Positions 17,667-26,937 are shown, counted from the first letter of the stretch. The stretch is DNA of 64,000 bases from Allobranchiibius huperziae (GCF_013410455.1 NZ_JACCFW010000001.1:2372929-2436928), one strand, 5' to 3'. The notes: generated by a model from the letters alone, not told the origin. Numbers and translations: made by a program.

Positions 17667-20306
17667 ATGACCGAACGCCCCGCCGCAGCCCACTCCTCCG
17701 TCCCCGACCGGCCCACGGTCGACGGCCTCGAGGAGCGGTGGGGCGCGGTATGGGCGCGTGAGCAGACCTACGCGTTCGACCGCGAGCGCGCGCTGAGCCT
17801 GCCGCGCGAGCAGGTCTACTCCATCGACACCCCGCCGCCGACGGCCAGCGGCAGCCTGCACGTCGGGCACGTCTTCGGCTACACCCACACCGACTGCATG
17901 GCGCGCTACCAGCGGATGCGCGGCCGCGAGGTGTTCTACCCGATCGGATGGGACGACAACGGCCTTCCGACCGAGCGCCGCGTGCAGAACTACTACGGCG
18001 TGCGCGGGGATCACGCCGCGGCGTACGACGCCGACTTCGTGCCGCCGTTGCAGGGCGCCGAGGGCAAGTCCGTCAAGGCGGCCGACCAGGTGCCGATCAG
18101 CCGCGCGAACTTCATCCCGCTGTGCGAGGAGCTGACCGCGCGCGACGAGGAGTCGTTCGAGCAGCTCTTCCGCACGCTCGGCGTCTCCATCGACTGGCAG
18201 CACTCCTACCGCACCATCGACGACCGCTCCCGTGCCGTGGCCCAGCAGGCGTTCCTGCGCAACCTCGCCCGCGGCGAGGCCTACCAGGCCGAGGCGCCGG
18301 GACTGTGGGACGTCACCTTCCAGTCCGCGGTCGCGCAGGCGGAGGTCGAGGCGCGCGACTACCCCGGCGCGTACCACCGGATCGCCTTCCACCGCACCGA
18401 CGCCGACCCGGTCTACGTCGAGACGACCCGCCCGGAGCTGCTGCCCGCCGTGGTCGCGCTCATCGCTCACCCGGACGACGAGCGGTACGCCGACCTGTTC
18501 GGTACGACGGTCACCTCGCCCCTCTTCGGGGTCGAGATCCCCGTGCTGGCTCACCCGGCCGCCGAGCCGGACAAGGGCGCCGGCATCGCGATGTGCTGCA
18601 CCTTCGGCGATCTCACGGACGTGCAGTGGTGGCGCGAGCTGCAGCTGCCGATTCGCTCGGTCATCACCCGCAACGGCCGCATCCAGGGCGAGACGCCGGA
18701 GTGGATCGCGGGCGGCCCCGGGGAGGCCCTCTACGTCGACGAGCTGGCCACCAAGACGGTCTTCTCCGCCCGCAAGGCCGTCGTCGACGCGCTGATCGCG
18801 AGCGGCGACCTCGACGGCGAGCCGAAGAACACCCAGCGCAAGGCGAACTTCTTCGAGAAGGGCGACAAGCCGCTGGAGATCGTGACCAGTCGTCAGTGGT
18901 ACATCCGCAACGGCGGCCGCAGCGAGGAGCTGCGCAAGGAGCTGGTGGCCCGCGGGGGCGAGATCGACTTCCACCCGGGCTTCATGCGCAGCCGCTACAC
19001 CAACTGGGTGGAGGGGCTGAACGGCGACTGGCTGATCAGCCGGCAGCGGTTCTTCGGCGTTCCGTTCCCCATCTGGTACCCCATCGACGCCGATGGCGAG
19101 ATCGACCACACGCGACCGATCGCGGCCGACGAGAGCCAGCTGCCGCTCGACCCGCAGGTCGACGTGCCGTCGGGCTACACCGCCGAACAGCGCGGCGTGC
19201 CCGGTGGTTTCGCCGCCGACCCCGACATCATGGACACCTGGGCGACGTCGTCGCTCACCCCGCAGATCGCTGCAGGGTGGCCTGTGACCAGCGACCCGGA
19301 GTCCCGTAACGACCCGGCGCTCTTCGACGCGATCTTCCCGATGGACCTGCGTCCGCAGGGCCACGACATCATCCGCACCTGGCTCTTCTCCTCGGTGGTG
19401 CGCAGCCACTACGAGCATGGTGAGGCGCCCTGGCGCGGCGCTGCGATCAACGGCTGGATCCTCGACCCGGACCGCAAGAAGATGTCCAAGTCCAAGGGCA
19501 ACGCCGAGACTCCCCTCGACGTCGTGCTGCAGTTCGGTGCGGACGCGGTGCGCTACTGGGCGGCGTCCGCGCGGATGGGCGCCGACTCGGCGTACGACAC
19601 GGGGCAGATGAAGGTCGGCCGGCGCCTGGCGATGAAACTGCTCAACGCCAGCAAGCTCGCGCTGACCATTGGCGAGTCCGACGGCGACCCGGCCGCGGTG
19701 ACGCACCCCCTGGACCGCGCGATGCTCGCCGGGCTGCGCGACGTCGTCGAGGTCGCGACCCGTGGGTGGGAGAACTTCGACTACACCCGGTCGCTGGAGG
19801 TCACCGAGAGCTTCTTCTGGACCTTCTGCGACGACTACATCGAGCTGATCAAGGACCGCGCGTACGGCGCGCAGGGCGACGAGGGTGCCGCGAGCGCCCG
19901 GGCGGCCCTGCGGGTCGCGCTGTCGGTGCTGCTGCGGCTCTTCGCTCCGTTCCTGCCCTACGCCACCGAAGAGGTGTGGTCGTGGTGGCAGGAGGGTTCG
20001 GTGCACCGCGCGTCCTGGCCGACGGTCGCCGAATGCGGTGCGGCCGAAGGAGATTCACGTGCACTGCGGGTGGTCGGAGACGCCCTGGCCGGGATCCGCA
20101 AGGCCAAGTCGGACGCGAAGCTCGGCATGCGCGCGCAGGTCACCTCGATGACGCTGACCGCGCCCGCGGATGTGCAGGAGCTCATCCGCGGTGGTGAGGA
20201 CGACCTGCGCGCCGCCGGCAAGGTGACCGGCATGACGTATGCCGACGGGCCGGCCCTCGCCGTACAGGACGTCGAACTGGTGCCGCCGCCCCCGCGGGGC
20301 GCCTGA
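17667..20306 (+). CDS. valS: Valyl-tRNA synthetase
   Basis: 879 residues, class I. HVGH is at residues 65-68 and KMSKSKGN near residue 605. The CP1 editing domain lies between, and the DNGLPTERRVQNYYGVRG stretch is typical of the actinobacterial ValRS group. It charges tRNA-Val and edits threonine. No T-box is seen upstream. Instead a 48-bp inverted repeat lies on each side of the gene. The ATG has no strong ribosome-binding site. Confidence 0.97.
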   Translation: MTERPAAAHSSVPDRPTVDGLEERWGAVWAREQTYAFDRERALSLPREQVYSIDTPPPTASGSLHVGHVFGYTHTDCMARYQRMRGREVFYPIGWDDNGLPTERRVQNYYGVRGDHAAAYDADFVPPLQGAEGKSVKAADQVPISRANFIPLCEELTARDEESFEQLFRTLGVSIDWQHSYRTIDDRSRAVAQQAFLRNLARGEAYQAEAPGLWDVTFQSAVAQAEVEARDYPGAYHRIAFHRTDADPVYVETTRPELLPAVVALIAHPDDERYADLFGTTVTSPLFGVEIPVLAHPAAEPDKGAGIAMCCTFGDLTDVQWWRELQLPIRSVITRNGRIQGETPEWIAGGPGEALYVDELATKTVFSARKAVVDALIASGDLDGEPKNTQRKANFFEKGDKPLEIVTSRQWYIRNGGRSEELRKELVARGGEIDFHPGFMRSRYTNWVEGLNGDWLISRQRFFGVPFPIWYPIDADGEIDHTRPIAADESQLPLDPQVDVPSGYTAEQRGVPGGFAADPDIMDTWATSSLTPQIAAGWPVTSDPESRNDPALFDAIFPMDLRPQGHDIIRTWLFSSVVRSHYEHGEAPWRGAAINGWILDPDRKKMSKSKGNAETPLDVVLQFGADAVRYWAASARMGADSAYDTGQMKVGRRLAMKLLNASKLALTIGESDGDPAAVTHPLDRAMLAGLRDVVEVATRGWENFDYTRSLEVTESFFWTFCDDYIELIKDRAYGAQGDEGAASARAALRVALSVLLRLFAPFLPYATEEVWSWWQEGSVHRASWPTVAECGAAEGDSRALRVVGDALAGIRKAKSDAKLGMRAQVTSMTLTAPADVQELIRGGEDDLRAAGKVTGMTYADGPALAVQDVELVPPPPRGA

Positions 20307-20322
20307 CCTCGATCCGCGCGCC

Positions 20323-20370
20323 GGTTGTCAGCGGTTTGGTGACGTATTCGCCACAGATCCGCAGACAACC
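20323..20370. repeat. 48-bp inverted-repeat element, copy D (downstream of valS)
   Basis: Left end GGTTGTCAGCGG, right end CCGCAGACAACC. The same length and tips as the other copies are kept but the centre is diverged. It starts 16 bp after the valS stop and ends 24 bp before the DUF4129 gene, so it could serve as the valS terminator and it touches the -35 region of the next gene. Confidence 0.85.
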
Positions 20371-20382
20371 GCGGTGGCAGAT

Positions 20383-20388
20383 TACAGT
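20383..20388 (+). promoter_or_regulatory. -10 element (TACAGT) of a probable leaderless DUF4129 transcript
   Basis: TACAGT ends 6 nt before the ATG, which lacks any Shine-Dalgarno sequence. Transcription is predicted to start at or next to the start codon. Confidence 0.5.
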
Positions 20389-20394
20389 CACGGC

Positions 20395-21132
20395 ATGGTC
20401 AGCGGGGGACGCGCGACGCACCTGCAGCGACGGGTCACCCTGATCGCTGTCGGCGTCGCCGTGCTGGTCCTGGCCCTGCTGGCCGCGACGACCCGTCGTC
20501 CCGCGATCGTGCACAGCTCCTCGAGGACGACGTCCTCGACGCACCTCCCCACACTCACGACGAGATCGGCGTCGTCGTCCCCGGCCGCGACCGGCCACCG
20601 GACGTCGGGAGGCTCCGGGCTGACCGTGCTCGCGGTGCTGGTCGTGCTGCTCGCCGTGCTGCTCCTGGTCCTGGTGATCGCAGTTCTGGCGATGGGGGCC
20701 GGCCCGCTGTCGGAGGCGCTGCGCCGTCGCTGGGACCAGCGCCGATCCTCGTCGGCGAGCCGACAGCACGTCGGGTCCGCCCGGTCGGAGGTTCTGACGG
20801 AGTCCCTTCCGGATCTGCTGCGGGCTGTCGAGCAGGGGTCACCGCGGGCCGGCATCATCGCGGCCTGGGTGCGGCTGGAGGGCATCGCCGCCGACGCCGG
20901 GGTGCCGCCGCATCGCAGTGAGACGCCCGCGGAGCTGACGATCCGGGTCCTCGACGGCATGGACGTCCCCGGGCGGTGGATCCTGCGCCTCGCCGACCTC
21001 TACCGCGAAGCCCGCTTCAGCGACCATCCGATGAGCGAGGACGACCGCGCCGAGGCCGTGCACTGCCTCAACTCGCTGACCGCCGGCGAGACGGTCCGAA
21101 GCACGGACGGGAGCCGCAGTGGCCGTCAGTAG
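20395..21132 (+). CDS. DUF4129 domain membrane protein
   Basis: 245 residues. Helix 1 (about residues 13-34) and helix 2 (about 76-101) flank a Ser/Thr-rich extracytoplasmic segment. The C-terminal cytoplasmic part is DUF4129, with ETPAELTIRVLDGMDVPGR and LADLYREARFSDHPMSEDDR. In other bacteria DUF4129 is fused to or follows transglutaminase-like proteins in MoxR-DUF58 clusters. It is first gene of the five-gene cluster, and its end overlaps the next start by 14 bp. Confidence 0.85.
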   Translation: MVSGGRATHLQRRVTLIAVGVAVLVLALLAATTRRPAIVHSSSRTTSSTHLPTLTTRSASSSPAATGHRTSGGSGLTVLAVLVVLLAVLLLVLVIAVLAMGAGPLSEALRRRWDQRRSSSASRQHVGSARSEVLTESLPDLLRAVEQGSPRAGIIAAWVRLEGIAADAGVPPHRSETPAELTIRVLDGMDVPGRWILRLADLYREARFSDHPMSEDDRAEAVHCLNSLTAGETVRSTDGSRSGRQ

Positions 21133-21610
21133 AGGTCGGTGGGCGACCCGCGTGCTGCTCGCCGTGGCTGCCGTTGCGGTCGTGGTCATCGGGGTCAGGT
21201 TGAGCAACGAGGACATCGCCGTCCTGCCGCTCGGCGCCGGGATCCTCGCCGCATGCGCGGTGTGGTGGTTCGCGGTGGACGCGGGCGCAGCGGCATCCAC
21301 CGTTCGGTGGACCGAGCCGGCGGAGTACCCCGCGCACTACACCCGGGGCGACCCCGCCGCGAGCTATCTGCGCCGACTCTGTGAAGAGGCCACGTCGAAC
21401 GGCCGCCGCACCTCGCCCACGGCCGCCGCGGCGTTGCAGGACGCCGTCCGCCAACTCGTGCAGGACCGCCTGGAGCAGCGCCCGCTGCGGGGCCTCCCGG
21501 CACTCGAGACGTTGCCCCCGCCGCTGGAGCGCTATCTGCGGACCGATCCCGCGCCGCGACTTCGCCCCGAGGACCTGGATCACATCGTCACATCGATCGA
21601 GGAGCTATGA
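21119..21610 (+). CDS. Two-helix membrane protein of the MoxR-DUF58 cluster
   Basis: 163 residues from a GTG start. Two hydrophobic segments lie near residues 11-27 and 39-55, then a polar cytoplasmic domain with no family I recognise. It overlaps the DUF4129 gene by 14 bp and the moxR start by 4 bp (ATGA), so it is co-translated with both. By position it is an accessory subunit of the same membrane system. Confidence 0.75.
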   Translation: MAVSRGRWATRVLLAVAAVAVVVIGVRLSNEDIAVLPLGAGILAACAVWWFAVDAGAAASTVRWTEPAEYPAHYTRGDPAASYLRRLCEEATSNGRRTSPTAAAALQDAVRQLVQDRLEQRPLRGLPALETLPPPLERYLRTDPAPRLRPEDLDHIVTSIEEL

Positions 21611-22578
21611 CCGCACCGATGACCCCCTCCGACGCCACCCGCAGGGCCGGGGAGGTGCTGGATCAGGTCGAACTCGCCGTGATCGGCAAGCGCAAGCAGC
21701 TGGAGGTCGTCCTGGCGACGATCCTGGCCGGCGGCCACGTGCTGATCGAGGACAACCCCGGTCTCGGCAAGACCCTCGCCGCACGGTCCTTCGCGCAGTC
21801 CCTGGGGCTGTCATTCGCGCGCGCCCAGTTCACCCCCGACCTGCTCCCGTCGGACCTGACTGGGTCGTTCGTCTACGACCAGGGACGCGCGGAGTTCGTC
21901 TTCCGGGAGGGACCCGTCTTCACCGGGCTGCTCCTCGCCGACGAGATCAACCGGACGCCGCCGAAGACCCAGGCCGCGCTGCTGGAGTCGATGCAGGAGC
22001 GGCAGGTGACCATCGAGGGGCAGACCTTCGCGCTCCCCCGACCGTTCCACGTCGTCGCGACGGCCAACCCGGTCGAGTACGAAGGCACCTACCCGCTTCC
22101 GGAGGCCCAGCTCGACCGCTTCCTCAGCCGCATCGCGTTCGGCTACCCGGAAGAGGCCGAGGAGATCGACGTCCTCGAACGCCGGATGGCGCGCCGCGAG
22201 GAGGCCATCACCCTCTCCCCGGTGATCGACGCGAGCGAGCTCATCGCGATGCAGGATGCCGTGGAACAGGTGCGGGTCGACCCGTCGGTGACCCAGTACT
22301 GCGTACGCCTCGCCGCAGCCACCCGGTCCCACGGCCAGCTGGCGATGGGCGCGTCGCCGCGAGGCTCGCTCGCCCTGGTCCTCCTGGCACGCTCGGTGGC
22401 CGTCGTCCGCGGTCGCGACTTCGTCACGCCGGAGGACGTCAAGAGCGTGGCGACCGCCGTGCTCGCCCACCGGGTGAGCGTCCTGCCGGAGCTGTGGATG
22501 ACCTCGGTGTCCGGAGTCGACGTCGTCCGGGAGCTGCTGCAGACGGTGGCCGCCCCCTCGTCCAGGGTGCGGTCGTGA
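21607..22578 (+). CDS. MoxR family AAA+ ATPase
   Basis: 323 residues. Walker A is EDNPGLGKTLAAR near residue 55, Walker B LLADEINRTPPKTQ, sensor 1 VATANPVEYEGTYPLPEAQLDRF, and the lid domain carries MGASPRGSLAL. MoxR ATPases are thought to act as chaperones that mature or insert cofactors into partner proteins, often with DUF58 and VWA partners. It overlaps the previous gene by 4 bp and is followed 7 bp later by the DUF58 gene. Confidence 0.95.
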   Translation: MTAPMTPSDATRRAGEVLDQVELAVIGKRKQLEVVLATILAGGHVLIEDNPGLGKTLAARSFAQSLGLSFARAQFTPDLLPSDLTGSFVYDQGRAEFVFREGPVFTGLLLADEINRTPPKTQAALLESMQERQVTIEGQTFALPRPFHVVATANPVEYEGTYPLPEAQLDRFLSRIAFGYPEEAEEIDVLERRMARREEAITLSPVIDASELIAMQDAVEQVRVDPSVTQYCVRLAAATRSHGQLAMGASPRGSLALVLLARSVAVVRGRDFVTPEDVKSVATAVLAHRVSVLPELWMTSVSGVDVVRELLQTVAAPSSRVRS

Positions 22579-22585
22579 CGGTCCC

Positions 22586-23842
22586 GTGAACGGCTGGCGT
22601 CCCACCCCGGCTCTGCTCACCGCGGCCGCGGCCACGGCAGGTCTGCTCGTCATCGCCGTCCTGTCGCAGAACTCCGGCCTGGTCGTGGTGGCCGCTCCCC
22701 TGCTGATCATCTCCGTCTGGTCGCTCCTGGACCGCCCGGAAGGACGACCGCGGGTGATCGACGCGACGACGGTGCCGCGTACCCATGAAGGGGCGACCCA
22801 GACATGGTCCCTGCAGGTCACCGATCTGGCCGGCGCCGAGATCGTCGACGCCACCACCTCCTGCACCGCGCACGTCGACACCGACCCGGCGTCCGGCCTG
22901 CTGCGCGCCGTACCGTCCGGTGAATCCGCCGAGTTGTCGATGCGGTGGGCCGCCCGGCGATGGGGGCCCGCAGAGGTAGGCAGCGGCAGCTGCGTCGCGT
23001 TCAGCACCTGGTCCGGTTTCCGGGCCGGTCCGCTGCCGTTCCGTCCGAGCCGCGTCCAGGTCAGCCCCGCCATTCCCGCCTTCACCGCAACGGGCGGTGC
23101 GCCCCGGCCCGCCGGTCTGGTCGGCCAGAACCGCAGCCAGCGTCGCGGTGACGGTTCGGAGTTCGCGGACATCCGGGGCTTTCAGAGCGGCGATCGACTG
23201 CGCCGCATCCACTGGCCGATCTCCGCGCGGACCGGACAGTTGCACGTCCGCACGACCTATGCCGAGTTGGACAGCGAGATCCTGCTCGTGCTGGACGCCG
23301 AGGAGGAGTACGGCGATTCGAGTACGCACGCCGAGACCTCGCTCGACATCGGGGTCCGATCCTGCGCGGCGATGGCGGCTCACCTGCTGCAGCGTGGGGA
23401 ACGCGTGGGGCTGCAGGTCCTCAGCAGCGTCCGCCCGGAACGCGTGCGCAGCAGGGGTGGGTCGGGACAGCTGCGACGGATCCTGCACGAGCTGTCGGGG
23501 GTGCGGCCCGGAGCGCTCGGCGCCGGCATGGGCGCCCGCAACCGGATCCGTGCATCGCGCGGCACGCTCGTCGTCGTGGTGACCCCGCTGGTCGGCACCG
23601 CCGCCACCACGCTCGCCGCCGAAGCGGCCCAGCGCGGCCTTCCGACCGTGCTGGTCGACTCGTTGCCGGCGGTCACCGCATCCGGGGACCCCGCGCAGCG
23701 GCTGAGCATGCTGCAGCGACAGGTGCGCATCCAACGGCTGCAGGCCCACGGTCTCGCCGTGGTGCCGTGGCGGGGGCCCGGCTCGCTGGATCCGGTGCTG
23801 CGCCGGATGGGCGCGGCCGGGGTGGGGGGACGCGTCCGATGA
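22586..23842 (+). CDS. DUF58 domain-containing membrane protein
   Basis: 418 residues from GTG. Two hydrophobic segments are near the N-terminus. The DUF58 signature GSEFADIRGFQSGDRLRRIHW sits near residue 190, and a VWA-like region follows (ILLVLDAEEEYG, then VVVVTPLVG). DUF58 proteins are the usual MoxR partners. It ends in a 4-bp overlap (ATGA) with the last gene of the cluster. Confidence 0.93.
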   Translation: MNGWRPTPALLTAAAATAGLLVIAVLSQNSGLVVVAAPLLIISVWSLLDRPEGRPRVIDATTVPRTHEGATQTWSLQVTDLAGAEIVDATTSCTAHVDTDPASGLLRAVPSGESAELSMRWAARRWGPAEVGSGSCVAFSTWSGFRAGPLPFRPSRVQVSPAIPAFTATGGAPRPAGLVGQNRSQRRGDGSEFADIRGFQSGDRLRRIHWPISARTGQLHVRTTYAELDSEILLVLDAEEEYGDSSTHAETSLDIGVRSCAAMAAHLLQRGERVGLQVLSSVRPERVRSRGGSGQLRRILHELSGVRPGALGAGMGARNRIRASRGTLVVVVTPLVGTAATTLAAEAAQRGLPTVLVDSLPAVTASGDPAQRLSMLQRQVRIQRLQAHGLAVVPWRGPGSLDPVLRRMGAAGVGGRVR

Positions 23843-24387
23843 CCGTCGCACGACGCGTGGACTCCGCGACCGTCCTCGACCTGCATCCGCATCGGCTGCT
23901 GCTGCTGCTCGCGGCGGTGCTGAGCGCGGTCCTGGTGCAGGTGATGATCCCGGTCGCGGCTCACGCCAACGCGTTGGAGATCGTGCTCTTCGCTGTGGCA
24001 CTCGCCCTCGTCCTGCTCGACTCGACCGGGGTCGGAGCGAACCTGCTGACGGTGGTCACCGCCCTGGGGTGGGTCTGGGCGGGCTCCCGCGGCGTGGACG
24101 GCTACACGCTCATCGTCGCGACCGCGTTGCTGGTGAACCACGGCTGTCTGACGCTGGTGGCGCACGGCCATCCGGGATCGCCGGTCGGGCGCGCGGTGAC
24201 CGCCCTCTGGGGTGCGCGCATCGCCGTCGTCGGCGTCCTGACAGCGCTGACGTGGTGTGCGGCTCTGGCGTGGAGCACCCGACGCCTCCCCGCCACCGGC
24301 GTCTTCACCGTGGCTGCGCTGCTGCTGCTCGCCGGTGTGCTCCTGTGGGTGCGACGGGAGCTGACCCGGCCCGACGGCGACGGGTGA
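23839..24387 (+). CDS. Polytopic membrane protein, end of the MoxR cluster
   Basis: 182 residues with about five hydrophobic segments and a charged C-terminus (RRELTRPDGDG). I do not recognise a family. Its ATGA overlap with the DUF58 gene makes it part of the same unit, where the fifth gene of actinobacterial MoxR clusters is commonly a small membrane protein. A bidirectional hairpin follows. Confidence 0.75.
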   Translation: MTVARRVDSATVLDLHPHRLLLLLAAVLSAVLVQVMIPVAAHANALEIVLFAVALALVLLDSTGVGANLLTVVTALGWVWAGSRGVDGYTLIVATALLVNHGCLTLVAHGHPGSPVGRAVTALWGARIAVVGVLTALTWCAALAWSTRRLPATGVFTVAALLLLAGVLLWVRRELTRPDGDG

Positions 24388-24418
24388 GCCGGCCGCCGCA
24401 CCGCTCCTGCGGGTACGA

Positions 24419-24456
24419 CGAAGGCCCCGCGCACCGTCGGTGCTGCGGGACCTTCG
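24419..24456. terminator. Bidirectional hairpin between the MoxR cluster and clpX
   Basis: CGAAGGCCCCGC..CACC pairs with GGTG..GCGGGACCTTCG around a short TC-containing loop with a few mismatches. It lies between two convergent transcripts and can end both. Confidence 0.75.
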
Positions 24457-24471
24457 CGAAAGTGGATCGGG

Positions 24472-25758
24472 TCAGGCGGATTCCTTGCGCGGCGCGCGCT
24501 TGCGGGCCGGCGGGGTGGCCTCGCGGCGCACGATCGTCGGGTTGACGTTGTCGAGCACGACCTCGCGGGTGATCACGACGCGCGCGATGTCGTCGTCGCT
24601 CGGCACATCGAACATCACCGGCAGCAGCACCTCTTCGAGGATCGCGCGCAGTCCGCGGGCACCGGTGCCGCGCAGCATCGCCTGCTCGGCGACGGCCTCG
24701 ATGGCGTCCTCGCTGAATTCCAGCTCCACGCCGTCGATCTCGAACATCTTCTCGTACTGACGCACGAGCGCGTTGCGCGGCTCGGTGAGGATCGAGACCA
24801 GGCCCGCACGATCGAGCGGCTCGACCGTGGTGATGACCGGGAGGCGGCCGATGAACTCCGGGATCAGCCCGAACTTCATCAGGTCCTCCGGCAGCACGTC
24901 GGAGAAGCTCTCCAACGCGCCGGTGTTCAGTTTCAGCTCGGAGCCGAAGCCCAGGCCCTGCTTGCCCGCACGGGACTCGATGATCTTCTCCAGCCCGGCG
25001 AACGCTCCGCCGACGATGAAGAGCACGTTGGTGGTGTCAATCTGGATGAACTCCTGGTGCGGGTGCTTGCGGCCGCCCTGCGGCGGCACGCTGGCCGTCG
25101 TACCTTCCAGGATCTTCAGCAGCGCCTGCTGCACACCCTCGCCGGAGACGTCACGGGTGATCGAGGGGTTCTCGCTCTTGCGGGCGACCTTGTCGATCTC
25201 GTCGATGTAGATGATGCCGGTCTCGGCCTTCTTCACGTCGAAGTCGGCGGCCTGGATCAGCTTCAGCAGGATGTTCTCGACGTCCTCGCCGACGTAGCCC
25301 GCCTCGGTGAGCGCGGTCGCGTCGGCGATCGCGAAGGGCACGTTGAGCATCCGCGCGAGCGTCTGCGCCAGATAGGTCTTGCCGCAGCCGGTCGGGCCGA
25401 TCAGCAGGATGTTGGACTTGGCGATCTCGACGGCCGTGGCGTCCTTCTTGGTGATCTGCTCAGCGGCCTGGATGCGCTTGTAGTGGTTGTAGACAGCGAC
25501 GGCGAGCGCGCGCTTGGCAGCGTCCTGACCGACGACGTACTGCTGCAGGAACTCGAAGATCTCACGCGGTTTGGGCAGTTTGTCCAGCCCGACCTCGGAG
25601 GTCTCGGCGAGCTCCTCCTCGATGATCTCGTTGCACAGATCGATGCACTCGTCGCAGATGTAGACCCCGGGCCCGGCGATCAGCTTCTTGACCTGCTTCT
25701 GGCTCTTCCCGCAGAAGGAGCACTTGAGCAGGTCACCGCCCTCTCCGATGCGTGCCAC
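24472..25758 (-). CDS. clpX: ATP-dependent Clp protease ATP-binding subunit ClpX
   Basis: 428 residues. The N-terminal zinc-binding domain has CSFCGKSQ and [10 protein letters not shown]. Walker A GPTGCGKT is near residue 124 and Walker [10 protein letters not shown] near 190. It carries the ClpP-docking IGF-type loop region (LGFGSELK). The protein unfolds tagged substrates and feeds ClpP. The start is GTG after AAAGGAT. It is on the same strand as clpP1-clpP2 and tig, but two other genes and over 1.2 kb separate it from clpP2, so it has its own promoter. Confidence 0.97.
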   Translation of the reverse strand: MARIGEGGDLLKCSFCGKSQKQVKKLIAGPGVYICDECIDLCNEIIEEELAETSEVGLDKLPKPREIFEFLQQYVVGQDAAKRALAVAVYNHYKRIQAAEQITKKDATAVEIAKSNILLIGPTGCGKTYLAQTLARMLNVPFAIADATALTEAGYVGEDVENILLKLIQAADFDVKKAETGIIYIDEIDKVARKSENPSITRDVSGEGVQQALLKILEGTTASVPPQGGRKHPHQEFIQIDTTNVLFIVGGAFAGLEKIIESRAGKQGLGFGSELKLNTGALESFSDVLPEDLMKFGLIPEFIGRLPVITTVEPLDRAGLVSILTEPRNALVRQYEKMFEIDGVELEFSEDAIEAVAEQAMLRGTGARGLRAILEEVLLPVMFDVPSDDDIARVVITREVVLDNVNPTIVRREATPPARKRAPRKESA

Positions 25759-25987
25759 GTGGCGATCCTTTCCGGCGGTCCTACGAGAACTTCGTGCGAC
25801 GGGTGTCGAGGTCCCGACGCTACCCGTCGGCGACTTGCGCCCACGTCATTGAAACCCGGTGTCGCGGCACAAGTCACGCCTGTCCGCTGTCGGCGCAACG
25901 CCCCGCGTAGGCCGGTTGACGGCCTCGCCGCGCGCGTGGAGCCACGGCGCGCCGTACAGGGCGCGCGGCGACCCTGCGCGGTGGCCG

Positions 25988-26200
25988 TCAGGCCTGTTCG
26001 ACCTCGCTGCGGAGCTTCAGCACTGTGGTGCCGTCGTCCTGCTCGATCTCGTACGCCGGGTCGTCGTCACTGCCGTTGCGGGTGATCTCGCTCCCCTTGA
26101 TGGTGCGGGTCACCGTGTCGTGGTGAACGGCGGTGACGGTGCCGTCGGCGGTCCCTTGGCCCCACTTCCACGTGACCGTGCTGCCCTTGCGGATGCTCAT
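25988..26200 (-). CDS. Small Tudor-like (DUF2945 / HVA1) family protein
   Basis: 70 residues. MSIRKGSTVTWKWGQGTADG and the following VTRTIKGSEITRNGS..DDPAYEIEQDDG match the hypervirulence-associated / DUF2945 small beta-barrel family. Its molecular role is unknown. I chose the ATG 13 codons inside the open frame because similarity starts there. It lies upstream of clpX on the same strand; the 229 bp between them hold no other gene and should contain the clpX promoter. Confidence 0.8.
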   Translation of the reverse strand: MSIRKGSTVTWKWGQGTADGTVTAVHHDTVTRTIKGSEITRNGSDDDPAYEIEQDDGTTVLKLRSEVEQA

Positions 26201-26275
26201 CGCCCCACCGTACGCGCTGCGAAATCCGTTGGCATTCAAACCTGGTCACCCGCCACACTCACAGCCGTGAACCAC

Positions 26276-26827
26276 ATGCAGACCACGTTGCGCCACCACT
26301 TCCGGTGGCACTCCGACCCACCGCGGTGGCCCGCGCACCGCGTGAGCTACGCCGATGTGAGCGGGTGGTGGCGCAATCCCGATCTGCTCGCGCAGCTCGG
26401 TCCGATGCTGGGTGGCCTGTTCCCGAAGGGCGACCCGACGGTGGTCATGGGCGTCCAGTCCCGCGGCCTGCTGCTTGGTCCTCTGGTCGCCATCCATCTC
26501 GGCGTGGGCTTCGTCGAGGTACGCAAGGGGGCAGAACGGGCCGCGCACACCGACCAGTGGTTCGTGCGCACCACGGCGCCGGACTACTGCGATGAACAAC
26601 AGGAGCTCGCGGTGCGGCGTGCAGTACTCCGCGGCACCGATCGCGTGCTCTTCGTGGATGAGTGGATCGCCACCGGCGCCCAGGCGACCGCCTGCCGGCA
26701 ACTGGTCGCGGACGCCGGAGCGGACTGGATCGGCGCCGCGGTCATCGTGGACGGCCTTGATGACGCCGAACCACGTCGCCGGTTGCCCGTACGGTCACTG
26801 CTGCGGCTGCGCGACCTGGAGGACTGA
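26276..26827 (+). CDS. Phosphoribosyltransferase family protein
   Basis: 183 residues. The PRPP-binding motif is VLFVDEWIATGAQ near residue 127, and the pyrophosphate loop region is MGVQSRGLLLGP. The overall length and hood are like adenine-type PRTases but LVDDVLATGGT is altered to FVDEWIATGAQ, so the base is uncertain. A GTG three codons upstream is an alternative start. It is divergent from the DUF2945 gene and convergent with clpP2. Confidence 0.75.
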   Translation: MQTTLRHHFRWHSDPPRWPAHRVSYADVSGWWRNPDLLAQLGPMLGGLFPKGDPTVVMGVQSRGLLLGPLVAIHLGVGFVEVRKGAERAAHTDQWFVRTTAPDYCDEQQELAVRRAVLRGTDRVLFVDEWIATGAQATACRQLVADAGADWIGAAVIVDGLDDAEPRRRLPVRSLLRLRDLED

Positions 26828-26849
26828 CCGCTGCTTCGGGGCGACCGCG

Positions 26850-26907
26850 GTGAGATCCCGATTTCGCACGGTATGGCGAGGTAAACACCATCCCGAAGCC
26901 GGATCTC
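26850..26907. repeat. 58-bp imperfect inverted repeat downstream of the phosphoribosyltransferase gene
   Basis: Tips TGAGATCC and GGATCTCA are perfect inverted repeats. The inner parts (CGATTTCG, GGTATGG against CACCATCC, CGAAG) match with gaps. It could be the terminator of the phosphoribosyltransferase gene or a small palindromic element. Confidence 0.6.
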
Positions 26908-26937
26908 AGCGTGTGCGACCGGACCCGGAACGCACGA

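Noticed and set aside
17583-20006. 807-codon frame opposite valS
   Set aside because: Antisense shadow of valS; His/Val/Arg-rich without domains.
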